In this document: positions 7,663-15,708 of the stretch, piece by piece
Layout: every line of letters starts with the position of its first letter
Position numbering within the stretch: the first letter of the stretch is position 1
Assembly: GCA_903885555.1 (NCBI GenBank)
Contig: CAISIV010000053.1
Location: forward strand, 1-32,540
Direction of reading: 5' to 3'
DNA: 32,540 nt
From: an uncultured Hyphomicrobiales bacterium
GTDB taxonomy: Bacteria > Pseudomonadota > Alphaproteobacteria > Rhizobiales > Xanthobacteraceae
The notes under the pieces: model-generated
What the model was told of the DNA's origin: nothing
What the model saw: the letters and a program-made list of their open reading frames with translations, nothing else
The model's database searches: none
Made by a program: the position numbers and the translations under genes

Positions 7663-8487
7663 ATGCAATTTATTGATGCCCATGGCGCCCATATCCCCCA
7701 GATCGGCCTCGGCACCATGACCCTGAAGGAGGACGTCTGCGTCCAGGCGGTCAAGACCGCGCTCCAGGTCGGCTACACCCATCTCGATACCGCTGCCTTC
7801 TACGGCAATGAGAAGGAAGTCGGCGAGGGGCTGCGCGCTTCCGGCGTCAAGCGCGAGGGCATCTTCATCACCACGAAGGTCCGCGAGAACAACCTGACGC
7901 CGGACCTGTTCCAGAAGTCGCTCGATGAAAGTCTTGCCAAATTGCAGTTGCCTTACGTCGACCTGCTGCTGATCCACTGGAACAACAAGGACATCCCGTT
8001 CAGCGTCAGTATTCCGGCGCTGTGCAAGGCAAAGAAGGACGGTTTGGCGAAGCACGTCGGCGTCGCCAACTTCACCACCAAGATGCTGGACGAAGCCTGG
8101 GCGGTGACGACGGAGCCGCTGGTCTGCAACCAGATCGAAATGCATCCCTTCATCAATCAGGATAAGGTTGTCGCCGCGAGCAAGAAGCACGGCATGGCCA
8201 TCGTCGCTTATTGCCCGATCGCGCGCGGCAAGCTGGAGGGCGGCGAAGCGCTGGAAACCATCGGCAAGGCGCATGGCAAGAGCGCGGCGCAGGTGTCGCT
8301 GCGTTATCTGGTGCAACTTGGAGCCATCCCGATCCCTCGCACCGCGACGCCGGATCATCTCAAGGCCAATCTCAACGTGTTCGATTTCAAGCTGTCGGAT
8401 GCTGAAATGGCGGAGTTGAAGAAGCTCAACGCCAACAACATGCGCGTCGTCAATCCGCCGCACGCGCCGGTCTGGGACACGCCGTGA
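7663..8487 (+). CDS. Aldo/keto reductase (2,5-diketogluconate reductase-like)
   Basis: This 274-residue (alpha/beta)8-barrel NADPH oxidoreductase has the complete AKR tetrad: D42 and Y47 in LDTAAFYGNE, K72 in ITTKV and H105 in LLIHW. The cofactor end is represented by the IPIPRTATPDHLKAN stretch near the C-terminus. Such enzymes reduce small aldehydes or ketones such as methylglyoxal and 2,5-diketogluconate; the substrate cannot be read from sequence. The start is the ATG at 7663 with AAGGAG 6 nt upstream. The stop overlaps the start of the LprI-like gene (GTGA), and a second aldo/keto reductase of the same subfamily follows at 8970, so the three probably form one transcript. Confidence 0.92.
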   Translation: MQFIDAHGAHIPQIGLGTMTLKEDVCVQAVKTALQVGYTHLDTAAFYGNEKEVGEGLRASGVKREGIFITTKVRENNLTPDLFQKSLDESLAKLQLPYVDLLLIHWNNKDIPFSVSIPALCKAKKDGLAKHVGVANFTTKMLDEAWAVTTEPLVCNQIEMHPFINQDKVVAASKKHGMAIVAYCPIARGKLEGGEALETIGKAHGKSAAQVSLRYLVQLGAIPIPRTATPDHLKANLNVFDFKLSDAEMAELKKLNANNMRVVNPPHAPVWDTP

Positions 8488-8957
8488 TCCGCGCAGTTTT
8501 GGCCGTCGCTGTCGCGTCGCTGTTGTCTGCCGGCTCGGCTTTTGCGCAAAAGCCGAGCCAGGCGGTGCGCGACTTCGCGACGGTGCAGAACTGCATCAAG
8601 TCGAAATCGGGTAACGAGGAAAAATGCATTGGCTTGGTTTCGGAACCGTGCCTGAAGGACGTCTCCGGTGCGACCTCGGAAATGACGGGCTGCATCTCGC
8701 GCGAGCAGGCCATCTGGGACGATATCCTGAACGAGACCTTCAAACGGCTGCGTGACAAACTCGATGAAGAGCAGAAGGTCAAGTTGCGCGATATGCAGCG
8801 CGCCTGGATTACGTCGCGGGAAAAGACCTGCACGTTCTACTGGGACTTTTTCCAGGGCACGATGGCGACGCCGATGAGCGCCGAATGCAACAACCGTGAA
8901 ACGGCGCGTCGCGCGATTTTCCTGCTGGGATTTTTGCTCGACGCCGATAACAAATAG
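8484..8957 (+). CDS. Periplasmic LprI-like (DUF1311) protein
   Basis: The 157-residue product has a signal peptide (about 1-21, ending SAFA) and a helical, cysteine-containing domain. The pattern MQRAWITSREKTC followed by EC and RRAIFLL is typical of the lysozyme-inhibitor LprI/DUF1311 family. Several cysteines (CIKSK, KCIG, PCLKD, GCISR, KTCTF, ECNNR) could form disulfides in the periplasm. LprI of Mycobacterium inhibits lysozyme; whether this one does is unknown. The GTG start overlaps the preceding stop by 4 nt, indicating translational coupling. Its position between two aldo/keto reductase genes is unexplained. Confidence 0.85.
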   Translation: MIRAVLAVAVASLLSAGSAFAQKPSQAVRDFATVQNCIKSKSGNEEKCIGLVSEPCLKDVSGATSEMTGCISREQAIWDDILNETFKRLRDKLDEEQKVKLRDMQRAWITSREKTCTFYWDFFQGTMATPMSAECNNRETARRAIFLLGFLLDADNK

Positions 8958-8969
8958 CGGGGTGCGCAG

Positions 8970-9782
8970 ATGCAGAGTGTCGAGGTCCATGGTTTCAAGC
9001 TGCCGCTCGTGGGCCTCGGCACCTGGCAATTGCGCGGCCGCGATTGCGCGCGCGTCGTCCAGCAGGCGATCCGCGTCGGCTATCGCTACATCGACACCGC
9101 GCAAATGTACGACAACGAGGCGGCGGTGGGTGAGGGCGTGCGCACTTCGGGCCACCGCTCCGAAGTCGTCGTCTGCACCAAGATCCAGCCAGAGCGGCTG
9201 GCGCCGCATGACCTCGAGCGTTCGGTCAAGGAAAGCCTGGTGCGGATGCGGCTCGACGTCATCGACCTGCTGCTGATTCACTGGCCGAACCCGCGCATCC
9301 CGCTCGCCGAAACGCTCGGCGCCATGGCCAAGGTGAAGGCCGAAGGTTTCGTGCGGCAGATTGGTGTGTCGAATTTTACAGTGGCGCTGGTCGAGCAGGC
9401 AATGAAAGCCACGACCGAACCGCTGGTGTGCAACCAGTTTGAGTGTCATCCCTATCTCAATCAGGACAAGGTGATCGCGGCCTGCCGCAAGGCCGGCATG
9501 GCGCCGGTTGCCTACAGCCCGATCGCGCGGGGCAACGCCACCGGCGACGAACTTCTCGCACGGATCGGCAAGGCGCATGGCAAGACCGCTGCGCAAGTCT
9601 GTTTGCGCTGGCTCACGCAACAGGGCATCGGGGTAATCCCGCGCACCAGCAAGATCGAACGGCTGCAGGAGAACTTCGCCATTTTCGATTTCGATCTGTC
9701 GGATGCGGAAATGAAGGAAATCGCCGGTCTGGCCCGCGACGGCCGCATTGTCGATTGGTCGTGGTCGCCGAAATGGGATTGA
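8970..9782 (+). CDS. Aldo/keto reductase, paralogue of the gene at 7663
   Basis: This 270-residue AKR has an intact tetrad: D42 and Y47 in [11 protein letters not shown]71 in CTKIQ and H104 in LLIHWPN. It lines up with the upstream AKR along its whole length, sharing stretches such as [27 protein letters not shown] and SDAEM. The two probably arose by local duplication with LprI between them. Enzymes of this subgroup reduce small carbonyls with NADPH. The ATG at 8970 lies 12 bp after the LprI-like stop, with GGGG about 9 nt upstream. queC begins 7 bp after its stop, so the transcript may continue into the queuosine genes. Confidence 0.92.
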   Translation: MQSVEVHGFKLPLVGLGTWQLRGRDCARVVQQAIRVGYRYIDTAQMYDNEAAVGEGVRTSGHRSEVVVCTKIQPERLAPHDLERSVKESLVRMRLDVIDLLLIHWPNPRIPLAETLGAMAKVKAEGFVRQIGVSNFTVALVEQAMKATTEPLVCNQFECHPYLNQDKVIAACRKAGMAPVAYSPIARGNATGDELLARIGKAHGKTAAQVCLRWLTQQGIGVIPRTSKIERLQENFAIFDFDLSDAEMKEIAGLARDGRIVDWSWSPKWD

Positions 9783-9789
9783 TCCGCCG

Positions 9790-10512
9790 GTGACGGACCT
9801 TGATGCCGACAGTGCGCTGGTCATGTTTTCCGGCGGGCAGGACTCCACCGTTTGCCTTGCTTGGGCGCTTGAGCGGTTTGCCCGCGTCGAGACGGTCGGT
9901 TTCGACTACGGCCAGCGTCATGTGATCGAGCTCGAAGTGCGGGCACATTTGCGCGAAAAAATGAGCGCGATGCGGCCGCAATGGGCGCAGCGCCTCGGCG
10001 ACGACCATCTCATCAAGCTCGATGCGCTGGCAGCCATATCGGAGACTGCGCTGACGCGCGAAACCGCCATCGAACTCGGCGCCAACGGGCTGCCGACGAC
10101 CTTTGTCCCGGCGCGCAATCTGATCTTTTTCTGCTTTGCCGGCGCGCTGGCCTATCGCCGCGGCGCCGGCCATATCGTCACCGGCGTGTGCGAGACCGAT
10201 TATTCCGGCTATCCCGACTGCCGCAACGAGACCGTCAAAGCCATGCAGGCGGCGCTCTCTCTGGGGCTCGATAAACCTATTGTGATCGATACGCCGCTGA
10301 TGTGGATCGACAAGGCCGCCACCTTCGCGCTGGCCGAAGAAATCGGTGGTGAAGCTTTACTCGACCTCGTTGTCGAACACACCCATAGCTGTTATTTGGG
10401 CGACCGCAGTCGGCGCCACCCTTGGGGCTATGGCTGCGGCGAGTGCCCGGCCTGCACCTTGCGGGCGCAGGGTTATGTGAAATTTATGAGCCGAAAAGCG
10501 ACGAGAGCGTGA
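9790..10512 (+). CDS. queC: 7-cyano-7-deazaguanine synthase QueC
   Basis: QueC makes preQ0 from 7-carboxy-7-deazaguanine, ammonia and ATP on the route to queuosine in tRNA. The 240-residue protein has the PP-loop SGGQDS at 14-19, and near the C-terminus the zinc site formed by SCYLG and [13 protein letters not shown]. The chosen start is the GTG at 9790; the frame is open a little further upstream but overlaps the aldo/keto reductase end, and no ATG lies before the PP-loop except inside it. The stop TGA shares a base with the ATG of the next gene, a queuosine-precursor transporter family member, which supports a shared role. queD, queE and queF are not in the window. Confidence 0.95.
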   Translation: MTDLDADSALVMFSGGQDSTVCLAWALERFARVETVGFDYGQRHVIELEVRAHLREKMSAMRPQWAQRLGDDHLIKLDALAAISETALTRETAIELGANGLPTTFVPARNLIFFCFAGALAYRRGAGHIVTGVCETDYSGYPDCRNETVKAMQAALSLGLDKPIVIDTPLMWIDKAATFALAEEIGGEALLDLVVEHTHSCYLGDRSRRHPWGYGCGECPACTLRAQGYVKFMSRKATRA

Positions 10513-11075
10513 TGAACAATGAGACCCGTAAGAATGTCGAAGGCGCGATTTTCCTCGTTCTGTTCTGCCTGACGGTTCCTGTCGCAAACTGGATGCTCGG
10601 CCATTTCGGCACGGTGTGCCCGCCCAACAGTCCTTGCCTTGTGCCGGTTGCGCCCGGGCTGATGGCGCCGTCCGGCGTGCTTCTGATCGGCGCGGCTCTG
10701 GTCCTGCGCGACCTGGTGCAGCGGCGGCTCGGCGTCGAATTCGGTGTCGGTGCCATTATCGCGGGCGCCGCGATCTCGGCGGCGTTTTCGCCGGCGCAAC
10801 TGGTGATCGCCTCGGCGACCGCTTTCATGGTCTCCGAATTCACCGATTTTGCCATCTACACGCCGCTGGCGCGCCGCCGTCTGGTGCTGGCCGTGGTGCT
10901 CTCAAGCCTCGTTGGGTTGGTGGTGGACTCGGTCATCTTCCTGTGGCTCGCTTTCGGCTCGCTCGATTTTCTGATGGGCCAGATCGTCGGCAAACTCTGG
11001 ATGGTGGTGCTGGCCATTCCGTTCGTTGCTTATCTCCGCCGCCGCGATGAGCGGCTCGGCCTGACACCGGCCTGA
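10512..11075 (+). CDS. VUT-family (YhhQ-like) queuosine precursor transporter
   Basis: The 187-residue inner-membrane protein has about five or six hydrophobic segments. The pattern LVLRDLVQRRLG ... SEFTDFAIYTPL is characteristic of the VUT/DUF165 family, whose E. coli member YhhQ takes up preQ0/preQ1. Its ATG overlaps the queC stop by one base (TGATG), so synthesis is coupled. A preQ0/preQ1 importer next to a preQ0 synthase suggests the cell can both make and salvage the base, or that the transporter handles a related 7-deazapurine. The family call is good; the substrate is inferred from the family and the neighbour. Confidence 0.88.
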   Translation: MNNETRKNVEGAIFLVLFCLTVPVANWMLGHFGTVCPPNSPCLVPVAPGLMAPSGVLLIGAALVLRDLVQRRLGVEFGVGAIIAGAAISAAFSPAQLVIASATAFMVSEFTDFAIYTPLARRRLVLAVVLSSLVGLVVDSVIFLWLAFGSLDFLMGQIVGKLWMVVLAIPFVAYLRRRDERLGLTPA

Positions 11076-11086
11076 AGGGACATCAA

Positions 11087-11788
11087 ATGACTTCCGCTGC
11101 CACGATCGACAAACTCAAAAACATCACCACCGGCACCATCACCACGATGCTGCTGAAGAAAGGTATCCGCCGCTCCTGGATGGCCGGCGCCATGCCGCTC
11201 GGCTTTTCCGGCAAGCGCGTTGTCGGCCCGGCCTTCACGCTGCGCTTCGTGCCGGTGCGCGAGGATCTGGCGACGCCGGCGAGCTGGTCGGCCCCGATCT
11301 CGACGCGCTCGGCCATCGAGGCCATGCCGGCCGATTGCGTTGTCGTCGCCGACGCCATGGGCGTCACCGGCGCCGGCATTTTCGGCGATATCCTGTGCAT
11401 GCGCATGGTCAAGCGCGGCGTCACCGCGCTGATCACCGACGGCGTGATGCGCGACAAGCACGGTGTGGTCGCCACCGGTCTGCCGGTCTGGTGCGCCGGC
11501 ATGGCGGCACCGGCTTCGGTCAACCAGTTGACCTTCGTCGGCTGGGAAGAGCCGATCGGCTGCGGCGGCTGTGCGATCTTCCCGGGCGACATCATCGTCG
11601 CCGATGACGATGGCGCGGTGATCATCCCGAAAGATCTCGCCGATTTCGTTGCCGAGGGCGGCGCCGAACACGAGCTTTTGGAAAGCTGGCTGGTGCAGGA
11701 AGTGGAGAAGGGGGCCAAACTCCCCGGGCTCTATCCGCCGAACGAAGAGAACACGAAGCGTTACGAAGAGTGGAAGAAGTCGCGCTAG
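11087..11788 (+). CDS. RraA-like / HMG-aldolase-fold protein
   Basis: The 233-residue protein belongs to the RraA / class II 4-hydroxy-4-methyl-2-oxoglutarate aldolase superfamily. It has GDILCMRMVKRGV and TDGVMRD: D101 and R122-D123 are separated by exactly 20 residues, giving the D-X20-R-D motif that defines the metal and substrate site of the aldolase/decarboxylase members. It is longer than the roughly 160-residue E. coli RraA, with an added C-terminal helix (AEHELLESWLVQEVEKG). Cleavage or decarboxylation of a 2-oxo acid is more likely than RNase E inhibition, but the substrate is unknown. GAAGGGAC precedes the ATG, 11 bp after the transporter gene. Confidence 0.87.
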   Translation: MTSAATIDKLKNITTGTITTMLLKKGIRRSWMAGAMPLGFSGKRVVGPAFTLRFVPVREDLATPASWSAPISTRSAIEAMPADCVVVADAMGVTGAGIFGDILCMRMVKRGVTALITDGVMRDKHGVVATGLPVWCAGMAAPASVNQLTFVGWEEPIGCGGCAIFPGDIIVADDDGAVIIPKDLADFVAEGGAEHELLESWLVQEVEKGAKLPGLYPPNEENTKRYEEWKKSR

Positions 11789-11879
11789 CGGCAGGCGAAC
11801 CGGCCGCCGCCCATAAAAGGGCGGTGCTCACCGCAATCTTTGCTAGACTGGGCCCCGGTCGGCATTGATCGGGTCCGCG

Positions 11880-12671
11880 ATGTTTTTTGTTCTGTCCAAA
11901 ACCGTCGCCTTTCTCCTGCTGCCGTCCAATTTTTTGATCGTGCTGGGGCTCGTCGGCGTCGGGCTGCTGATGACGCGGTTTCGCCGCGCCGGTTTGCGGC
12001 TGGCCATCGGCAGTCTGGTCTTGCTGGCGCTGCTCGGCTTCTCGCCCTTGGGTGGCTTTCTCGCACACACGTTGGAGAGCCGGTTTCCGCCCTGGGATGC
12101 ATCGCGCGGCGCGCCGGATGGCATTGTGGTGCTGGGTGGCGGCATCGCATCGGCTCTGTCGAACGATTACGATCAGCCGATGTTGACCAGCGACGGCGGC
12201 CGCATCACGGCGATTGCCAAGCTGGCGCGCACCTATCCGAATGCCCGCATCGTCTATGCCAACGGCGATGCCAGTCTGTTTCCAACCGGGCAGACCGACG
12301 CCAAGTATTTCTATGCGCTGACCGACAGTTTCGGCATTGCGCGCGAGCGCGTGATGGTCGAATCCCGGTCGCGCAATACCTTCGAAAACGCCGTGTTCAG
12401 CAAAGAAGTCGCGAAACCGAAACCCGGCGAGCGCTGGCTGCTGGTGACATCGGCGCAGCACATGCCGCGCGCCATCGGCTGCTTCCGCGAGGCGGGATTT
12501 CCCGTCGAAGCCTATCCGGCTGTCTGGAAAACGCGGTTGCGCGGTTCCTGGGCTTTCGCCGACACGCTGGGCAAGGGCTTGTACGATCTGGATCTCGCCA
12601 CGCATGAGTGGCTCGGGCTGATCGCCTATCGGCTTACCGGCAAGACCGGCGCATTGCTGCCGTCGCCGTGA
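11880..12671 (+). CDS. YdcF/ElyC-like membrane protein (DUF218)
   Basis: The 263-residue protein starts with two hydrophobic segments (about 1-27 and 40-60) followed by a DUF218 domain. Recognisable elements are DGIVVLGGGI, ESRSRNTFENA and LLVTSAQHMPRAIGCFREAGF. The E. coli relatives ElyC and SanA act in envelope/peptidoglycan homeostasis, but the biochemical activity of the domain is unsettled. The ATG at 11880 begins with a membrane segment; a TTG five codons earlier is possible. A short GC hairpin (11807-11824) lies between this gene and the RraA-like gene, so it may have its own promoter. Confidence 0.88.
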   Translation: MFFVLSKTVAFLLLPSNFLIVLGLVGVGLLMTRFRRAGLRLAIGSLVLLALLGFSPLGGFLAHTLESRFPPWDASRGAPDGIVVLGGGIASALSNDYDQPMLTSDGGRITAIAKLARTYPNARIVYANGDASLFPTGQTDAKYFYALTDSFGIARERVMVESRSRNTFENAVFSKEVAKPKPGERWLLVTSAQHMPRAIGCFREAGFPVEAYPAVWKTRLRGSWAFADTLGKGLYDLDLATHEWLGLIAYRLTGKTGALLPSP

Positions 12672-12813
12672 AATAGCTGCGCCATAAATTTGTCATTCGC
12701 CGCAGCGGCGTTATGCTTTTCACCTGAAGGGCGATTCGTGCGCCCGAGTTCGCGTCCGCGTTCTCGCGCACCATCCTGGCGACGCCAGTGATGCTCACAA
12801 GAGGGATCGGTCC

Positions 12814-12969
12814 ATGTCACTCGACACGCATTCCACAACATCGCAACCCGGCGCCTATCAAGACCTCGGCGCTCGCGCCAACCTGAGCGATCAGGTCGTG
12901 ACCGCGATTGCGGTCGGCATCGGCGTCATGGTGGTGGCGCTGATCGCGGTATTGATGGGGCTGGCTTAA
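12814..12969 (+). CDS. 51-residue single-pass membrane protein, unknown
   Basis: This short frame has a clear ribosome binding site (AAGAGGGATCGG, ending a few bases before ATG). It encodes a polar N-terminal half (MSLDTHSTTSQPGAYQDL to about residue 26) and one hydrophobic helix (about 28-50) ending at LMGLA. The stop overlaps the convergent DUF599 stop by 3-4 bp. I know no named family. It resembles the many tiny C-tail-anchored proteins of Hyphomicrobiales, with the N-terminus probably cytoplasmic. Confidence 0.65.
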   Translation: MSLDTHSTTSQPGAYQDLGARANLSDQVVTAIAVGIGVMVVALIAVLMGLA

Positions 12970-13667
12970 GGTTTTGGCGCTTCGAAATCGGAGGCGAAAG
13001 CCTTGCTCGATTCCGATGAGAACTGCCGCCGCCACATGACGATGACCACACCGCTGGTGGTCAGCACCAGCGGTATCGGTCCGAGCAGCCAGCCGAGATA
13101 GCCGAGCGCGAAAAAGAACGCGCGTTGGCCGCGGTTGAAGTGGCGGCCGGCGTCTTCGCACAGCCGCGCGGCGCGGTGGGCGAAGGCTTTCGCCGCCGGC
13201 GTGTCCTTGGCGGCCGGCGGCGGCGCGGCGCCGACCATGATGGCGAAATAATTGAACAGCCGGTACGACCAGGCGAATTTGAAGAACGCATAGACGAAAA
13301 CGACGATCAGCCCCAGCATCTTCAATTCCCAGAGCTGCCGGGACGGGACCGAGCCGAGGTTGAGCAGCGACATCACCGGAAGGAGGTCGTCGCTCGAGCG
13401 CATCAAGGTCAGCGCGCCGCCGATCGCGATCAGGCTGGTGGAGGCAAAAAACGCCGTACCGTTCTGCAATGCCGCGGTGACCTGCGCGTCGACCATGCGC
13501 ACGTCGCGGCCGAGCAATTGCTCCATCCAGTTGTCGCGATAGCCGTTGACGCGGGCGTTGAGGCTGCCTTTGCCGGCGGCGGTCTTCTCGATGACGTATG
13601 AATAGATGAGCCAGGCCCCGAAGAAATAGGCGATGGCGATCAGGTCAGGCAGGGTCAGCACCAGCAT
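12966..13667 (-). CDS. DUF599 family membrane protein
   Basis: The 233-residue inner-membrane protein has four or five hydrophobic segments. The N-terminal segment LPDLIAIAYFFGAWLIYSYV, the RDNWMEQLLGRDVRMVDAQ loop and NGTAFFASTSLIAIGGALTLM are the DUF599 hallmarks. No function is established for the family. It converges with the 51-residue gene and diverges from the rhodanese gene, with about 106 bp between the two divergent starts. Confidence 0.85.
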   Translation of the reverse strand: MLVLTLPDLIAIAYFFGAWLIYSYVIEKTAAGKGSLNARVNGYRDNWMEQLLGRDVRMVDAQVTAALQNGTAFFASTSLIAIGGALTLMRSSDDLLPVMSLLNLGSVPSRQLWELKMLGLIVVFVYAFFKFAWSYRLFNYFAIMVGAAPPPAAKDTPAAKAFAHRAARLCEDAGRHFNRGQRAFFFALGYLGWLLGPIPLVLTTSGVVIVMWRRQFSSESSKAFASDFEAPKP

Positions 13668-13773
13668 CGAGTCGCTCCCGTTTCCTTATGCTGCCTGTTG
13701 GCGCTCGCCGCTACAACCGTCCTTGGCTTGAGCGTTGCGCTCCGCTCTGCCAAAAAGGCGGAAAGGGGACCGT

Positions 13774-14184
13774 ATGCCGCAGACCATTACCACCGGATAC
13801 AAGGCGCTGGTGGACGCCGCCGAGCGCGAGATCGAGACCTTGCCGGTCGAGGCGGCGATTTCGCTCGCCGGACGCGAGGATACGGTGCTGGTCGATATCC
13901 GCGATCCGCGCGAACTGTCGCGCGACGGCAAAATTCCGGGCGCCTTTCATTGTCCGCGCGGCATGCTGGAGTTCTGGATCGATCCGGCCAGCCCTTACTT
14001 CAAGCCGGTGTTCGGCCAGGACAAGAAATACGTATTCTTCTGCGCCGGCGGTTTGCGCTCGGCGTTGGCCGCACAGACCGCGCAGCATATGGGCCTCAAG
14101 CCGGTCGCTCATGTGCGCGGCGGTTTCGGCGCCTGGAAGAAAGCCGGCGGTCCCATCGACGCGCCGGAAGAGAAGAAGGCTTAA
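13774..14184 (+). CDS. Rhodanese-domain sulfurtransferase
   Basis: This 136-residue single-domain rhodanese has DIRDPRE (about 41-47, the domain's aspartate loop) and the active-site loop CAGGLRS with the persulfide cysteine at C90. GGFGAWKKAGGP closes the domain. No signal peptide is present, so it acts in the cytoplasm, moving sulfane sulfur to an unknown acceptor. The ATG at 13774 has GAAAGGGG 5-8 nt upstream; a TTG 13 codons earlier is not needed. The GST gene follows 3 bp after the stop, so both are probably one operon. Confidence 0.92.
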   Translation: MPQTITTGYKALVDAAEREIETLPVEAAISLAGREDTVLVDIRDPRELSRDGKIPGAFHCPRGMLEFWIDPASPYFKPVFGQDKKYVFFCAGGLRSALAAQTAQHMGLKPVAHVRGGFGAWKKAGGPIDAPEEKKA

Positions 14185-14187
14185 GCG

Positions 14188-14892
14188 ATGTCTCTCAAAC
14201 TCATCATCGGCAACAAGAACTATTCGTCATGGTCGCTGCGGCCCTGGATCGCCATGAAAGTCGCGGACATTGCCTTCGACGAGCAGGTGATCCCGCTCTA
14301 CGAGCCCGGTAGCCGCGAACAGGTGTTGAAGTATTCGCCGGCCGGCAAGGTACCGGTGCTGGTGGATGGCGATATGGCGGTGTGGGAGTCGCTCGCCATT
14401 CTTGAATATCTTGCCGAGAAGTGTCCCAAGGCCGGGCTGTGGCCGTCGGACATGCGCGCACGCAGCCACGCCCGCGTCGTGTCGAACGAAATGCACGGCG
14501 GCTTCCAGGCGCTGCGCAAGGCCTGCCCAATGAACACATGGCTGCCGCCGAAGGCGCGGCCGCAAGCCGACGACGTTATGGAAAATGTCTGGCACATCGA
14601 TGCGCTGTGGCGCGATTGCCGCAAGCGGTTCGGGCAGGGCGGCGCATTTTTGTTCGGCGCGTTCGGCGCCGCCGACGCCATGTACGCGCCGGTGGTGTCG
14701 CGCCTGCATACTTACGGCATGCAGGTCAGCACCGAAGCGCAGGCCTACATGGACGCGGTGATGGCGCTGCCGGCCTGGCGCGAATGGCACGACGCCGCGC
14801 TGCGCGAACCCTGGGTCATGCAGCACAACGAGCCGGACTGGCCGCTGGTGCGGGGCGTCAAGATTACCACGGCCGCTCGATCGAATTGGTGA
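14188..14892 (+). CDS. Glutathione S-transferase family protein
   Basis: The 234-residue protein has a thioredoxin-fold N-domain opening LIIGNKNYSSWSLRPW, where the serines at 13-16 are candidates for the glutathione-activating residue. The cis-proline loop KVPVLVDGD and the E-S pair in VWESLAILEYL bind glutathione, and an all-helical C-domain runs from about 90. It is cytoplasmic and possibly involved in detoxification; the substrate is unknown. It starts 3 bp after the rhodanese stop. Its last 29 bp overlap the end of the convergent cupin gene, so the two 3' ends are complementary. Confidence 0.9.
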   Translation: MSLKLIIGNKNYSSWSLRPWIAMKVADIAFDEQVIPLYEPGSREQVLKYSPAGKVPVLVDGDMAVWESLAILEYLAEKCPKAGLWPSDMRARSHARVVSNEMHGGFQALRKACPMNTWLPPKARPQADDVMENVWHIDALWRDCRKRFGQGGAFLFGAFGAADAMYAPVVSRLHTYGMQVSTEAQAYMDAVMALPAWREWHDAALREPWVMQHNEPDWPLVRGVKITTAARSNW

Positions 14893-15274
14893 CGTGGTCG
14901 CGATCGGGTGGGGTGAAGCACAGCCCAATGCCGGCATAAGATAATTCGGGATGCGGGTTGTGGCCACGGTGAAACTTGGCGATCGGCTCGACGTAGCAAT
15001 CGCCGGCCTTCGCCGTGATCAAGGTGCCTTCCTCGAAATGCGCCTCGAACTGCCCCTGCAGGCAAACGAAAAACGCCGGGCCGTTGTGGCAATGCCAGTT
15101 GGTGTAGCCGCCGGGCACGATCTCGGCGTTATAGATCTGTATCTTGACGTTCGGATCGCGCGGCAATGATGCATACATCATGTCGATCAGCAGATTGCGA
15201 TGGAAGCCTTTGCCCGGCGGCACGAAGCCGTCGAGTTGCACTTTGAGGTCCTTGTATTTGTCGGCGGTCAGCAT
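14864..15274 (-). CDS. Cupin-domain protein
   Basis: The 136-residue protein is a single cupin barrel. The first motif is GGYTNWHCHNGPAFFVCLQG (H61 and H63 as metal ligands), and the second contains PIAKFHRGHNP with H102. An LTADKYKDL start and the absence of a signal peptide indicate a cytoplasmic protein. It may be a small metal-dependent dioxygenase, isomerase or sensor; the fold alone does not decide. It follows the RidA gene on the same strand with 3 bp between them, so both are probably co-transcribed. Confidence 0.85.
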   Translation of the reverse strand: MLTADKYKDLKVQLDGFVPPGKGFHRNLLIDMMYASLPRDPNVKIQIYNAEIVPGGYTNWHCHNGPAFFVCLQGQFEAHFEEGTLITAKAGDCYVEPIAKFHRGHNPHPELSYAGIGLCFTPPDRDHVTNSIERPW

Positions 15275-15277
15275 GGT

Positions 15278-15622
15278 TTATTCCTGTGCGGCGGTGACGA
15301 CGATTTCGACGAGGTGCGGATGCTCGAGATCGACACCGAGGCAGGCCCGCATCGGCGGATTGCTGCGGTCAACCCATTCGTCCCAGGCCTTGTTCATGTG
15401 CTCTTTTTGCTTGATGTCGGCGACGTAGACGATGGCCGACAGAATGCGGCTCTTGTCGGTCTTCGACATGGCGAGACTTTCGTCGATGCGCTTGAGCGCC
15501 TTTTGCGTCTGCTCGTAGACGGTGGGGTCAGGGTCCGGCGACACGGCGACCGTATAGACCAGCCCCTCGTGGATCACGGCGCGGCTGCGGGTCGGGGTCA
15601 GGCCGGGAAAACGGGTAATCAT
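15278..15622 (-). CDS. RidA-family (YjgF/Rid) protein
   Basis: This 114-residue Rid-fold protein carries the conserved arginine in NPPMRACLGV (R92), which in RidA anchors the carboxylate of reactive imine/enamine intermediates. Members hydrolyse 2-aminoacrylate and similar imines released by PLP enzymes; this sequence is not close enough to E. coli RidA to assume the same substrate. The ATG is preceded by AGGAG with 6 nt spacing. Pairing with a cupin gene 3 bp downstream suggests a shared small-molecule pathway that I cannot name. Confidence 0.87.
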   Translation of the reverse strand: MITRFPGLTPTRSRAVIHEGLVYTVAVSPDPDPTVYEQTQKALKRIDESLAMSKTDKSRILSAIVYVADIKQKEHMNKAWDEWVDRSNPPMRACLGVDLEHPHLVEIVVTAAQE

Positions 15623-15657
15623 CGGGCGCTCCTGTTGGAGGCCATAGCCTGCACAAC

Positions 15658-15685
15658 AAAAAACCCGGCGCAAGCGCCGGGTTTT
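15658..15685 (-). terminator. Rho-independent terminator of csbD
   Basis: An 11-bp perfect stem AAACCCGGCGC / GCGCCGGGTTT (15661-15671 and 15674-15684) is followed on the minus strand by six Ts (complement of 15658-15663). It lies 24 bp beyond the csbD stop and insulates csbD from ridA. A shorter T-run on the plus side makes it weakly bidirectional. Confidence 0.85.
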
Positions 15686-15708
15686 CCGTTTTGATTTTAC
15701 AGCGGGAC

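Noticed and set aside
8355-9848. 497-codon minus-strand open frame across the aldo/keto reductases
   Set aside because: Runs antisense across three real genes and has shadow-type composition.
11807-11824. Hairpin CCGCCC / GGGCGG between the RraA-like and YdcF-like genes
   Set aside because: Six base pairs with no T-run on either strand; insufficient for a terminator call.
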